DNA from: Xylanibacter ruminicola
Lineage (GTDB): Bacteria; Bacteroidota; Bacteroidia; Bacteroidales; Bacteroidaceae
DNA: 64,000 bases
Assembly: GCF_900142525.1 (NCBI RefSeq)
Contig: NZ_FRBD01000008.1
Location: forward strand, 62,001-126,000
Reading direction: 5' to 3'
Of the stretch, positions 28,272 through 36,904 are shown piece after piece. Position numbers and translations under genes: made by a program. Positions within the stretch are counted from its first letter, which is position 1. Every line of letters begins with the position of its first letter. Under the pieces are notes generated by a model. It had not been told where the DNA came from. It searched no databases and saw nothing but the letters and a program-made list of their open reading frames with translations.

Positions 28272-30135
28272 ATTCCTGACCTACGACCTGAAGGTGGCAG
28301 TGCTGCTGGCGGTATTTTACATGTTCTACCGCCTCATGCTGGCCCGCGAGACGTTCCACCGTGTTAACCGCATCGTGCTGCTTCTCACAGCGGTAGCCTC
28401 ATTCGTACTCCCGCTATGTGTCATCACATTCCACGAAACGGTACCCCTGGAGCTTCCAATGGATTTCATTACCCCTCCTGAGGTAGGAGGGGATAGGGGT
28501 GGTCTGAGCAATCTGCCAGCCGAAGAGCCCCAAACGCCCCTCTGGCAAATCCTGCTGCCCATACTCTTTATTATGGGTATGGTGGCAACTCTTGGTCACA
28601 CCCTCTGGTCGTTGTTCAGGATTGTATCTCTGATTAGTAAAAGCGAAAAGCACCCCCAGGACGATGGCACCGTTATCTGTGTAACCGGTAACGCAGATAT
28701 GGCTCCATTCAGCTGGATGCTCTTTATAGTGATGAACCGTCATGATTACGAACAGCGTGACTCTGCGATTCTCACTCATGAACGGGGACACATACGTCTT
28801 CACCATTCGTGGGACCTTCTCCTCGTCGATACCCTCACCGCCCTCCAGTGGTTTAATCCCGCCATTTGGATGCTGCGCAGCGATCTGCGTGCCGTCCACG
28901 AATACGAGGCCGATGGTGTAGTACTCTCACAAGGGATCAATGCACGTCAATATCAATACCTGTTAATCACAAAAGCCGCGAGCATTGGTGGGTACTCCCT
29001 TGCCAACGGTATTAGTCATAGTACCCTAAAAAACCGAATTAATATGATGTTACATAAAAAATCTAACCCCAGCAGACTGTTCAAGCTCTTAGCATTAGTG
29101 CCCATCGTGGCAGTGGCCTTGGCCGTTAATGCCGAGACGGTTACCGACTATGTATATGGCGAGCCCGAAACTCAGCAGCCCATCAAGAAGGGCAAGAAGG
29201 CCGGCACCATCAAGATTGGCAACCAGGAAATCAAGATTGAGGAATCTGCTACCGAGGCCAAAGACGAGCAGCCAGGCGAAAAGTTTATCGCCAAAGGATT
29301 TGTGTACGACAAGGATGCTGGCACTTCTTCGCCTGTAGTTGGTGCCGTGGTGGTTGTCGAAGGCACTAAAAAGGGTGCTGTTACCGACTTTGATGGTAAC
29401 TTCCAGCTTGAGGTGTCTGTGGGCGATAAGCTTGCTGTATCCTATGTGGGCTACGAAACCGTAACTATTGGCGTAAGCAAGGCCTTTAGCACAAAGAGTA
29501 CTGGCGAAAACAGATATTTCGTAGGTCTCAGTAAGGAGACTGGCGAGCCTAATCCTAACAAGGTGTTCGATGTAGTAGAGCAGATGCCTCAGTATCCTGG
29601 TGGTCAAGTGGCACTGTTCCAGTACTTGGCAATGAGTGTAAAGTATCCAGCCGAGGCCGAAAAAGCCGGCGTTCAGGGCCGTGTCATCGCTACATTCGTA
29701 GTAGAGAAGGATGGAAGCATCTCTAACGCCAAGGTAGTTAGGAGCATACATCCTGCCCTCGATGCTGAGGCACTCCGCGTGATTAATGGCATGCCCAACT
29801 GGAATCCTGGTACGCAGAATGGCGAGCCTGTACGCGTAAAATACACTGTGCCTGTTACATTCCGCCTGCAGGGTGGGGCAGCTATTCCTGCCGATAACGA
29901 GAAACGAGTTAACCAATTAAGCGAAACCGTTGTGGTTGGTTATGGTCAGGAACCAGCACACCATCATCCTCTTGTAGTAATCGATGGTAAAACTGTGGAT
30001 TTCGAAAAGATGAAAGATGTCGATCCTAAGACTATTGAGAGTATAGACGTACTTAAGGATAAGTCGGGTATCGAGAAATATGGTGAGAAAGCTAAGAACG
30101 GAGTCATCGTTATCACCACAAAGAATAAGAAATAA
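28264..30135 (+). CDS. BlaR1-type M56 peptidase fused to regulatory-like, TonB C-terminal and plug-like domains
   Basis: 623 residues. The N-terminal membrane part has several helices. The M56 zinc site HERGH begins at about residue 172, with EYEAD following. After a helix near residue 275 comes a periplasmic tail. It includes a carboxypeptidase-regulatory-like beta sandwich (GAVVVVEGTKKGAVTDFDGN), a TonB C-terminal domain (VQGRVIATFVVEKDGSIS to NWNPG), and a final segment resembling a SusC-type plug (ETVVVGYG, PLVVIDG, IESIDVLKD, NGVIVITTK). It is probably a membrane signal-transducing peptidase partnered with BlaI. A palindromic repeat is inserted in frame near residues 70-82. Confidence 0.85.
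   Translation: MIEFLTYDLKVAVLLAVFYMFYRLMLARETFHRVNRIVLLLTAVASFVLPLCVITFHETVPLELPMDFITPPEVGGDRGGLSNLPAEEPQTPLWQILLPILFIMGMVATLGHTLWSLFRIVSLISKSEKHPQDDGTVICVTGNADMAPFSWMLFIVMNRHDYEQRDSAILTHERGHIRLHHSWDLLLVDTLTALQWFNPAIWMLRSDLRAVHEYEADGVVLSQGINARQYQYLLITKAASIGGYSLANGISHSTLKNRINMMLHKKSNPSRLFKLLALVPIVAVALAVNAETVTDYVYGEPETQQPIKKGKKAGTIKIGNQEIKIEESATEAKDEQPGEKFIAKGFVYDKDAGTSSPVVGAVVVVEGTKKGAVTDFDGNFQLEVSVGDKLAVSYVGYETVTIGVSKAFSTKSTGENRYFVGLSKETGEPNPNKVFDVVEQMPQYPGGQVALFQYLAMSVKYPAEAEKAGVQGRVIATFVVEKDGSISNAKVVRSIHPALDAEALRVINGMPNWNPGTQNGEPVRVKYTVPVTFRLQGGAAIPADNEKRVNQLSETVVVGYGQEPAHHHPLVVIDGKTVDFEKMKDVDPKTIESIDVLKDKSGIEKYGEKAKNGVIVITTKNKK
28472..28503 (+). repeat. In-frame copy of a GC-rich palindromic element
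   Basis: CCCCTCCTGAGGTAGGAGGGG followed by ATAGGGGTGG; the first part is a hairpin (CCCCTCCT/AGGAGGGG). It is translated as PPEVGGDRGG in the variable loop of the M56 protein. The copy at 7947 in the M24 gene is related. Confidence 0.55.
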
Positions 30136-30157
30136 GAATCTCTCTCAAATTATTTTA

Positions 30158-31285
30158 ATGAAACAGATACTAACTGTTATTACACTCGCCCTCCTGACGG
30201 TTATCCCCGTCAGGGGCGAGGTTTTGGCTAAAAAGAAGAATGTTGAGTCCGCTGTGGTCGACTCGTTGCAGCTGTTGCTGCAGGCTGGCGACAGCTGCAT
30301 GAAGGAGTTTAATACCTTCGAGGCGCTGCAGTATTTCCAGCAGGCCTACCAGAAGGCTGATAGTCGTAATGTGCGTATCAAGTTGGCCGACTGCCATTAC
30401 AAGCGCGCCAACTACCACCAGACAGCTGAACTCCTGAAGAACGTTCCCGAGGATAGTCTCTCGCACGAAGCCTTCCGACAGTTAGCACTCAGTTATCATA
30501 AGCAGGGCGACCTCGACTCGTATATCTATTGGGGCACTCAGCTGGTAAAGCGCTATCCTATGGATGGCGAGATAGTGGCCAACCTGACGCTTGCCTATGC
30601 CCAAAAGAACCAACCGGAAATCGGACTGAAGTACGGCCTTAACTATAGTCTGAAGGACATGAATAATATCATGGTAAATCGTGCCATTGCCGATGCCTTC
30701 TTCTTGAAGCGCGACTTTACAGCAGCATCCATCTGGTATCAGGGGCTGATGGAGCAGGGCGACTCCACCTTCAATACCATTTATTCGGCAGGCATGTGCT
30801 ATTCGCAGATACAAGACCTGAACCGTGCCTATAAGTATCTGCAGTTGGCCTTGATAAAGAGCGGTATGCAGCACTTTGGCTGCGCCTATCGCCTCGGCAT
30901 CGTGTGCAACGATCTGCATAGCTACGACGAGGGGCTTAGCTATCTCGACCTGGCCCTAGAGATTCAGAAACCCGATACCGCCATTATGAAGGCCATCACC
31001 CTGTCGCAAGGCGAGGCCTATTACTTAACCAAGCAGTACGATAAAGCCGTTGAGGCCTGGAAGCACCACCTGGAGTATAACCCTGGCTCTGTGGCTACCT
31101 ACTACAACATAGCCAATGCTTATTACTACTTCCTGAACGATCACCAGCAGTCGAGAGCTTACTTGGAGAAGTTCCTGCAGGTGGCCCGCAAGGAAGAAAA
31201 GCCCACCGCGCAACTCAAGGATATGATGGAGAAATCCGAAAAGCTGCTGCGCACCAGCTTCGGCTCAAAGTCTAAGCGGAAATAA
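30158..31285 (+). CDS. Secreted TPR-repeat protein
   Basis: 375 residues. A signal peptide (KQILTVITLALLTVIPVRG) is followed by consecutive helical tetratricopeptide-like repeats, for example YFQQAYQKADSRNVRIKLAD and YDKAVEAWKHHLEYNPGSV. It is probably periplasmic. The ATG at 30158 is chosen because an upstream in-frame start would lie inside the M56 gene and would destroy the signal peptide. It starts 22 bp after the M56 gene, making a blaI-M56-TPR unit, so it may be a periplasmic partner of the M56 sensor. The function is not known. The basic tail SFGSKSKRK ends the protein. Confidence 0.8.
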   Translation: MKQILTVITLALLTVIPVRGEVLAKKKNVESAVVDSLQLLLQAGDSCMKEFNTFEALQYFQQAYQKADSRNVRIKLADCHYKRANYHQTAELLKNVPEDSLSHEAFRQLALSYHKQGDLDSYIYWGTQLVKRYPMDGEIVANLTLAYAQKNQPEIGLKYGLNYSLKDMNNIMVNRAIADAFFLKRDFTAASIWYQGLMEQGDSTFNTIYSAGMCYSQIQDLNRAYKYLQLALIKSGMQHFGCAYRLGIVCNDLHSYDEGLSYLDLALEIQKPDTAIMKAITLSQGEAYYLTKQYDKAVEAWKHHLEYNPGSVATYYNIANAYYYFLNDHQQSRAYLEKFLQVARKEEKPTAQLKDMMEKSEKLLRTSFGSKSKRK

Positions 31286-31365
31286 AGCCTAGGCCTTCCA
31301 TTCGTAAATTATGTTAAATTGCAGAAAATTCGTATAATTATTATATGGATTATCCAGAATTATAT

Positions 31366-31473
31366 TATCTTTGCATTAAGAATTTTGCGGGTCTATTGTC
31401 TGCTAACTCCACGAGCCATAGGCTCGTTAACTACAGTTAACTCCCGTTTACTCCTTGCAAGCAGAGCTTGCAA
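31366..31473 (+). promoter_or_regulatory. Promoter and palindromic 5' UTR of the barrel-protein gene
   Basis: The -7 box TATCTTTG is at 31366-31373. The leader then holds perfect palindromes ACGAGCC-ATA-GGCTCGT (31411-31427), TTAAC-TACA-GTTAA, and TTGCAAGC-AGA-GCTTGCAA (31455-31473). The rest of the 31286-31509 gap shows no gene. Confidence 0.65.
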
Positions 31474-31509
31474 AAGTTGAATTAAATTATTTATCAAACT
31501 AAATTAAAA

Positions 31510-32745
31510 ATGAAAAAGCAAGTATTGAAGTATGCTGCCTTGGTTATTGGGGCGGTGTTTCCTACAATGTTGTATGCACAACTTAATCCTAAACCTGGTT
31601 TCATTATCACCAATCAGAACGATACCATCTATGGCACCATCGACTATCTGTCGGACAAGAAGTGTGCCCAAGAGTGTCTCTTCCAGGCCAATGGTGAAAC
31701 CGCCTACAAGACATACCAGCCTGGCGACATCAGTGGATATCGTTTTACCGACGATGGTGTTTTCTACGTTACCAAGACCTTTAATATCGATGGTGCTCAG
31801 AAAACGTTCTTTGCCGAATATTTGTTGCAAGGTGGTGTGAGCCTGTTCCGTTACGAAGAGGGTGGGGTAGACTACTATTTCTTTATCGACGAGCAGGGCA
31901 AGGTTGCTACTATCAGGGATGACGGCAGCTATTCTAAGCCGGCTACTGATGAATATACCAAGAAAATGCAGTCGGCCCAGAGGCGTGAAGCACTGGGCGA
32001 GGTATCGCAGGTTTTTGCAGAAAGCGATAAGGCCATACACGATTTGTGGATAAAAGAAACCAATTCCAAGAACCTGACGCAGATTACCCACGACTACGAC
32101 ATGGAATACTGTACATCGTCTGGCGACTGTGTGGTGTTCCGCTACAACGAAAAAGCTACGCGTAATATCGCTGTTAAGTTGCTACTTAAAGCCGGAATCG
32201 CGCAAGGAACCAACAAATTGTTGGGACATATAGATATTATGGGTCACCGTTACTGTAATAACCATACTATGAAGACTACCGTTAAAGAATTTGGAGTTGG
32301 AGCAGATTTTACTTTCCCTCGTCTCAACAAGCATTTGTCGGTAGAAGTGTTAGCTCTTATCAACAAATGGAATATGTCTGACGAATATCAGCCATATTCA
32401 AACACTAACTGGAAAACAAATATTAGTTTGAAGTATTGGGATTTAGGATTCCAGGTAGGTCCCACCTATAGTTTTATTCCCGAATCTAAGTTCTCCCCAG
32501 TATTGCGTGTAGGTTACGCGACAGATATTCCTTTTTCTATCGAAAAGACAAACTTTCAGTATCTCCAGTTTGATCAGGAGATCAATCCAGCTATCCATTG
32601 CCATGGATTCTATGCCGGTGCAGGTGTCGATATTGCTATCCAGAAGCACATACTCCGCTTGTCAGCCGAGTACCGTTGGACTCACTCCTTCAACAAAGAA
32701 GTCGACATCACCCGTCTGGGTCTCTCCGCCGAGTTCCGCTTCTAA
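31510..32745 (+). CDS. Secreted protein with probable C-terminal outer-membrane beta-barrel, function unknown
   Basis: 411 residues with a signal peptide (KQVLKYAALVIGAVFPTMLYAQ). The N-terminal half is a soluble domain (GFIITNQNDTIYGTIDYLS). The C-terminal half has alternating beta strands (LRVGYATDIPF, GAGVDIAIQK, LSAEYRW) and ends in a terminal phenylalanine (LGLSAEFRF), the usual outer-membrane barrel signal. No named family is recognised with certainty. It is transcribed from its own promoter. Confidence 0.7.
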   Translation: MKKQVLKYAALVIGAVFPTMLYAQLNPKPGFIITNQNDTIYGTIDYLSDKKCAQECLFQANGETAYKTYQPGDISGYRFTDDGVFYVTKTFNIDGAQKTFFAEYLLQGGVSLFRYEEGGVDYYFFIDEQGKVATIRDDGSYSKPATDEYTKKMQSAQRREALGEVSQVFAESDKAIHDLWIKETNSKNLTQITHDYDMEYCTSSGDCVVFRYNEKATRNIAVKLLLKAGIAQGTNKLLGHIDIMGHRYCNNHTMKTTVKEFGVGADFTFPRLNKHLSVEVLALINKWNMSDEYQPYSNTNWKTNISLKYWDLGFQVGPTYSFIPESKFSPVLRVGYATDIPFSIEKTNFQYLQFDQEINPAIHCHGFYAGAGVDIAIQKHILRLSAEYRWTHSFNKEVDITRLGLSAEFRF

Positions 32746-33169
32746 GCACATTTAAAGTTTCTGATTTAATAACTCGTGGGGGTGGGGTATGTTCGGGTCG
32801 TAGTTGACGTTTCTTTCGCTCGAATCTCAGTCACTTTGCGGTCGTAGATGAATCACTTTACCCCCCTAAGATGACTTCGGAACGAGTCGTAGATGACTGC
32901 GGAACGGATCGTAGATGACTTCGGAACGACCTGAAGATGACGCTAGGACAACCCTAAACTGCCCCAACCGCCATAATAACCTAATAATCTTTGTAACTTG
33001 TTAATTTTCAGATAATTAGCACTCTACTGGTGATGTAGTGATATAGACATGTGCAAACTTATTATGCAAAAATAAAAATGTACCACTTTTTTATTATTTA
33101 TATAATAGTTTATTATTTATTATGTCACTATATCACCTTTACATTTTTGGAGGTAACTCAAGTTGCTGA
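32746..33169. repeat. Gene-free gap with 22-bp tandem repeats
   Basis: Three tandem 22-bp units of the form GATGACTTCGGAACGAGTCGTA lie at 32870-32891, 32892-32913 and 32914-32935; a degenerate start of a fourth follows at 32936. A partial GTCGTAGATGA occurs before them at about 32842. The remaining sequence is AT-rich with no convincing gene. TATTATTTATT stretches near 33090-33130 may include a promoter for the next gene. Confidence 0.7.
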
Positions 33170-33226
33170 GAATCAGGTTCTTGCGTTGTAGCGGCATGTA
33201 CCGATTACCAAAGCAGCATCGACGAG
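33151..33226 (+). other. Frame-disrupted lipoprotein signal region of the DUF4988 gene
   Basis: The frame of the downstream gene stays open upstream of its first TTG back to a TGA at 33167. It reads SCVVAACTDYQSSIDEL, which contains a lipobox-like VVAAC. The basic start expected before it (LLRIRFL) is found in another frame (33163-33186), preceded by GGAGG. One indel would join them into a lipoprotein signal peptide. Confidence 0.5.
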
Positions 33227-34309
33227 TTGGACAATCGCGTGGACGAGATTGAACGGCTCGTGACGAAGCTTGAGGGATTGAACGGTGATATTGCCGCTAT
33301 CAAGCAGATTGTGGATGCGCAGGAGCAGGCTGGCTATATCACAGGCGTGACACAGACCGCTGATGGTTATCAGTTCACAATGTCGAACGGAACGCTTATT
33401 AACCTGCGAGATGGTAAGGACGGCAAGGACGGTATCAATGGTACTGACGGCACTAATGGTACTGACGGTACGAACGGTCAAGACGGTATCACCCCGCAGT
33501 TGCGTATCAACGCCACCACGCAGATGTGGGAGGTGAGCTATGACAGTGGTACTTCTTGGACATCGCTTGGCGTGAAGGCCCAGGGTGAAAAGGGTGACGA
33601 TGGCGATGCCTTCTTCCAGAGCGTTGTAGTAGGTGAGACCGAAGTGACCTTTACGTTGGCCGACGGAACCACGACCTTCAAACTGCCTCTGATGGACACA
33701 TTCAAGAAGGTGCGCGACCGCGTGATGCCTGAGGTAGTGGCAACAGCTCTTGCTTCCAATTATGCCAGCACTCTATCGTTTATTGGTGAGGAAGTGGCCG
33801 TAACTCGCGGTTTAGCAGTCTCGGCGGGTATCACCATCAATGGTGTTACTAACGAAGGTAATGGCAGACTGGCGCTCACGGTTACACCAAGTGGCATGAC
33901 CGCTGGAAAGGGCTATGCCTTTGCACTAGTGATGAACGACGGTACATCTATGTACAGTACTGCCTATACGTCGGTATTCTATGCCGTACCTCCTGTTGCT
34001 ATTGGCATTGCTGCTGACGGCATCCTGGCAGGAAACGGCAACGTGAGCGTGGGCACCACAGTACAACTAATTGCCTTGCTTGTGCCAACGGACACGAATA
34101 TGAAGAACGTACAGTGGACTACATCGGATGCGAATGTTGTTACTGTTGATGCCAATGGTCTGGTTACGGCTCGCAACAATGGTACTGCCACCATCACGGT
34201 GACTTCTGTTGCTGCACCTACTGTCAGCAAGAGCATCACCGTCACCGTGAGCGACGGCAACATCACACTGAACACCGATGAACTAGTTTCACAAGGTGAT
34301 GCGGAATAA
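33227..34309 (+). CDS. DUF4988-type surface lipoprotein with collagen-like run and Ig-like (BIG2) domain
   Basis: 360 residues from a TTG. An N-terminal coiled coil (VDEIERLVTKLEGLNGDIAA) is followed by the motif YITGVTQTADGYQFTMSNGT. Next comes a Gly-X-X run (DGKDGINGTDGTNGTDGTNG), a small domain with WEVSYDSGTSWTSLG, and a C-terminal bacterial Ig-like group 2 fold (VDANGLVTARNNGTATITVT). Such proteins are surface-exposed and often carbohydrate-related. No ATG lies near the start and the lipoprotein signal appears out of frame upstream, so the gene may be non-functional or carry a sequencing error. A bidirectional terminator follows. Confidence 0.7.
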   Translation: MDNRVDEIERLVTKLEGLNGDIAAIKQIVDAQEQAGYITGVTQTADGYQFTMSNGTLINLRDGKDGKDGINGTDGTNGTDGTNGQDGITPQLRINATTQMWEVSYDSGTSWTSLGVKAQGEKGDDGDAFFQSVVVGETEVTFTLADGTTTFKLPLMDTFKKVRDRVMPEVVATALASNYASTLSFIGEEVAVTRGLAVSAGITINGVTNEGNGRLALTVTPSGMTAGKGYAFALVMNDGTSMYSTAYTSVFYAVPPVAIGIAADGILAGNGNVSVGTTVQLIALLVPTDTNMKNVQWTTSDANVVTVDANGLVTARNNGTATITVTSVAAPTVSKSITVTVSDGNITLNTDELVSQGDAE

Positions 34310-34342
34310 TTTGCTCATGCAATAAGAAATGGTTTTGAAAAG

Positions 34343-34373
34343 AGAGCCTCGCGTCATCACGACGCGAGGCTCT
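34343..34373. terminator. Bidirectional terminator between convergent genes
   Basis: A perfect 13-bp stem AGAGCCTCGCGTC/GACGCGAGGCTCT with loop ATCAC. It lies between the plus-strand DUF4988 gene and the minus-strand metallophosphoesterase. Confidence 0.88.
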
Positions 34374-34377
34374 TATG

Positions 34378-35835
34378 TTATTTCCCTATATTTAATTCTA
34401 CGTTCAAGTCATCGGTAGAACTCGATACGTTTGTATCTACCTGGTTAGTGTCTGTGAGCAGACTCTGGACTTTGGGTCTGAAAAGCACTTCGTGGGTTGA
34501 ACTCACGAATAGCATCAGCATATCGGTTGTTTCTTGATCCACGTTGTTGTCAACCAGTCGTTTGCGAACCATATTCTCCATGGCTTCTTTGAACTCTGTC
34601 ATTAGCACTGCCGCCTCGGGGTTGTTCTCCTCATTGCCGGCAATGTGCAACAGGAAACCCTTGCACATCTGTTCGCCCATGCCTTCCATAAACCACTCAC
34701 GGAAATCCTCTATGTTTGTAGGAAGAATATCTTCTGGTAGATTAGTATCGGTAAGAACGTATCGATAGCTATCGAAGACTGGCCAGAATGCATCAATATG
34801 ATTCTTCATAATGTTGGGTAGAGCATCTTTATAAAGCTGATAGCTCACCTTGCTTACATCGGCTATTGATGGAATCGACTTGATATACTGGGTGCTGATG
34901 TCCCACTTCTTGAAGCTGCCGTTTACCTTGATGATACGCCACCCGTTAGGGTGCGTCAACAGAGAGCCTGTCTCTACTTCAACCAGACTGTCAACCCCTG
35001 CATCCAGTTCTTTGCGATACTACGCAATGTCGGGGATATGGGCGTGGCCGGAAAATACAAGATGTATACCGCTCTTCATCATCTTGTCGGTTACATCCTC
35101 ATAATTTACAAGTACATTTTCTTTCTGCAAGCTACTCTTTCCATCGTAGTGCTCCATCACGTTGTGGTGCTGCATGACAACCACCTGCTTACTCTGTTCG
35201 TGTGCCTTGTCGGTCTCATCCAGCATCCACTTCATGGTAGAATCGCCGATGGTGCCCGTAGAAGTGTCGACACATAGCAGTACCAGTCCGTCGAATGGTT
35301 CACAGGCATACGATAGCGATGCCTGATCTTTGGCATAAGCCATATTGAATCCACAATCCTTATACAGTTCTGCAAACTTCTGTGGCGTTGTGGAACCATC
35401 GGCATTATCCACGTCGTGGTTGCCTGGTATCACCACCACCTTTATACCCTCGCTCACCAACTGGCCCAGTGTATTGGCTACCAGCTCGTGACTCTTCTGA
35501 TCGCCAAGCTCTGTCAGGTCGCCTGTTATCAACATCATATCGGGCTTGGCGCTCAGCGCATCGCCCACCAGCTTGTCAAGAATCTCGGTGCTGTATAGCA
35601 TCAATTTCGGGTCTTTGGTTGCGTCGTCGGCCTGGTATTGGTCGTTTAGCAAGTCAGGAGCCATCGCATGGATGTCGCTCAGCACCCATATCGTCCTTTC
35701 GGTTTGTTCCTGAGCATCATCATCGTTATTATTCACAGCGTTGTCGGCAACGAATGTACACGATGTCACAGCAACTCCACACACCAGTACCGCCAGCATG
35801 TTGCGAGTAAATCTTGAAAAAAAGTTTTTAGTCAT
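34378..35835 (-). pseudogene. Metallophosphoesterase lipoprotein interrupted by one in-frame TAG
   Basis: One continuous frame of 485 codons with a single TAG at 35020-35022. Before it: lipoprotein signal with lipobox VTSC (Cys26), then a calcineurin-like phosphoesterase with LSDIHAM, TGDLTELGD, GNHDVD, MQHHN and GHAH. After it the same frame continues (YRKELDAGVDSLVEVETGSL, then a helical C-terminal domain). ETGSL is the strand that normally closes this fold, so both halves belong to one protein. The frame has no other stop or shift. It is either a recent nonsense mutation, a sequence error, or suppressed. The downstream half has only TTG/GTG starts and is unlikely to be a separate gene. Confidence 0.8.
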
Positions 35836-35877
35836 ATTCGTAAAATTATTAGATGTAGTATAATGATCAGTTTTTTC

Positions 35878-36789
35878 TCATTTCGGTTTTCTAAGTATCC
35901 ACTCCATATAATAGCCGATGCCAGCCTTACCACCATCATACCCCAACCAGCCCAGAATATGGTTGTTTACAAACTGCTTGGGCATGAGGGCGTACTGCAA
36001 CTTCCACAACCAGGGATGATTCATGGTTCTGTTGGCACTATGCTGCAGGTGTTTCAGGTCGGGTAACGTCTCTTTAGTATAATTTGTCATCTTTTCAATC
36101 TCAAACCCACAGTTGGTGTAGTGGGTGTTCAGTTCGTCAAGCGATTCGAATAGGGCAGCCGATCCTCCCTTCGACGTCAGGGCTATTGCCATCTGGAGTT
36201 TAGGATCGTAGGTGTCGAAACTGGCTGCCAGAGCATAATCGTAGATGATCATCACGCCTCCAGGTTTCAGCACGCGATTTACCTCACGGTAGATTTTCTC
36301 CTTATCGGTATTATGAACAATCGTCTCAACGGCATAACACACATCAACTGAATTGTCGGCCAACTGGGGAATGCTACTATAGTCTTGTTCGTAAATCGTC
36401 ACATTCTGCGGCATCTTGTTTTTCTTCAGAGGAATAAGGTCTACACCAACAAAGCGCGACTCGGGGAAACCATAGGCAAGATACATGATGTTGGCACCTT
36501 GTCCGCACCCCAGCTCCAGCACCGTATCGCCATCCTTGATATAATCGGCAATGGTATCGGGCTGATAATAGATATCCTCATCGGTAAAGACGCCACTCTT
36601 TGAAATCCGGAAATGCATGAAGCCGTCTTGCGAATGGAATATTTTATAGGCCCAATGGCTGACTCGGAAGTAATTGCGTATCTGCGCCAAGGAATTTTTC
36701 TCACCATTTATTACTTCTTCCAGATCGATGAACTTTGACATGGCATCAATCTTGGAATGAATCCGATAAATATAATACCCTTTATTCAT
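35878..36789 (-). CDS. SAM-dependent class I methyltransferase
   Basis: 303 residues. The SAM-binding motif I is VLELGCGQGANIMYL at about residues 91-105, followed by motif II acid in FVGVDLIP and the post-motif VLKPGGVMIIYDY. The N-terminal extension and the C-terminal GYYMEWILRK resemble sterol/fatty-acid-type small-molecule methyltransferases, but the substrate is unknown. An internal Met at about residue 17 (MSKFIDLEE) is another possible start. A 29-codon ORF precedes it in the same frame, separated by a stop. Confidence 0.8.
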   Translation of the reverse strand: MNKGYYIYRIHSKIDAMSKFIDLEEVINGEKNSLAQIRNYFRVSHWAYKIFHSQDGFMHFRISKSGVFTDEDIYYQPDTIADYIKDGDTVLELGCGQGANIMYLAYGFPESRFVGVDLIPLKKNKMPQNVTIYEQDYSSIPQLADNSVDVCYAVETIVHNTDKEKIYREVNRVLKPGGVMIIYDYALAASFDTYDPKLQMAIALTSKGGSAALFESLDELNTHYTNCGFEIEKMTNYTKETLPDLKHLQHSANRTMNHPWLWKLQYALMPKQFVNNHILGWLGYDGGKAGIGYYMEWILRKPK

Positions 36790-36792
36790 ATG

Positions 36793-36882
36793 TTACTCCT
36801 TGATGTCGTCGAGACGGCTCCTTACTATCTGGCCATCAGTCCAGCGCGCCTCGTTAACGTTTTTAATGACTCTTTCGTCCAT
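36793..36882 (-). CDS. Possible 29-residue small ORF leading the methyltransferase transcript
   Basis: The frame MDERVIKNVNEARWTDGQ ends with DDIKE and a TAA, 3 bp before the methyltransferase ATG and in the same frame as it. A good minus-strand -7 box (TATCTTTG) sits 23 bp upstream of this ATG, so it would be the first ORF on the mRNA. It may be a leader peptide, a true small protein, or the N-terminus of a longer ancestral gene cut by a stop codon. Confidence 0.4.
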   Translation of the reverse strand: MDERVIKNVNEARWTDGQIVRSRLDDIKE

Positions 36883-36904
36883 ACTGATTAAATTGTTCGT
36901 GATG

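Noticed and set aside
27909..30135. Beta-lactam resistance operon
   Set aside because: BlaI and M56 proteins are present, but no penicillin-binding or beta-lactamase gene is linked and the sensor tail is unlike the penicillin-binding domain of BlaR1/MecR1.
34378..34959. Independent gene downstream of the metallophosphoesterase
   Set aside because: It begins only with TTG, is in the same frame as the upstream gene, and continues its fold after one TAG.
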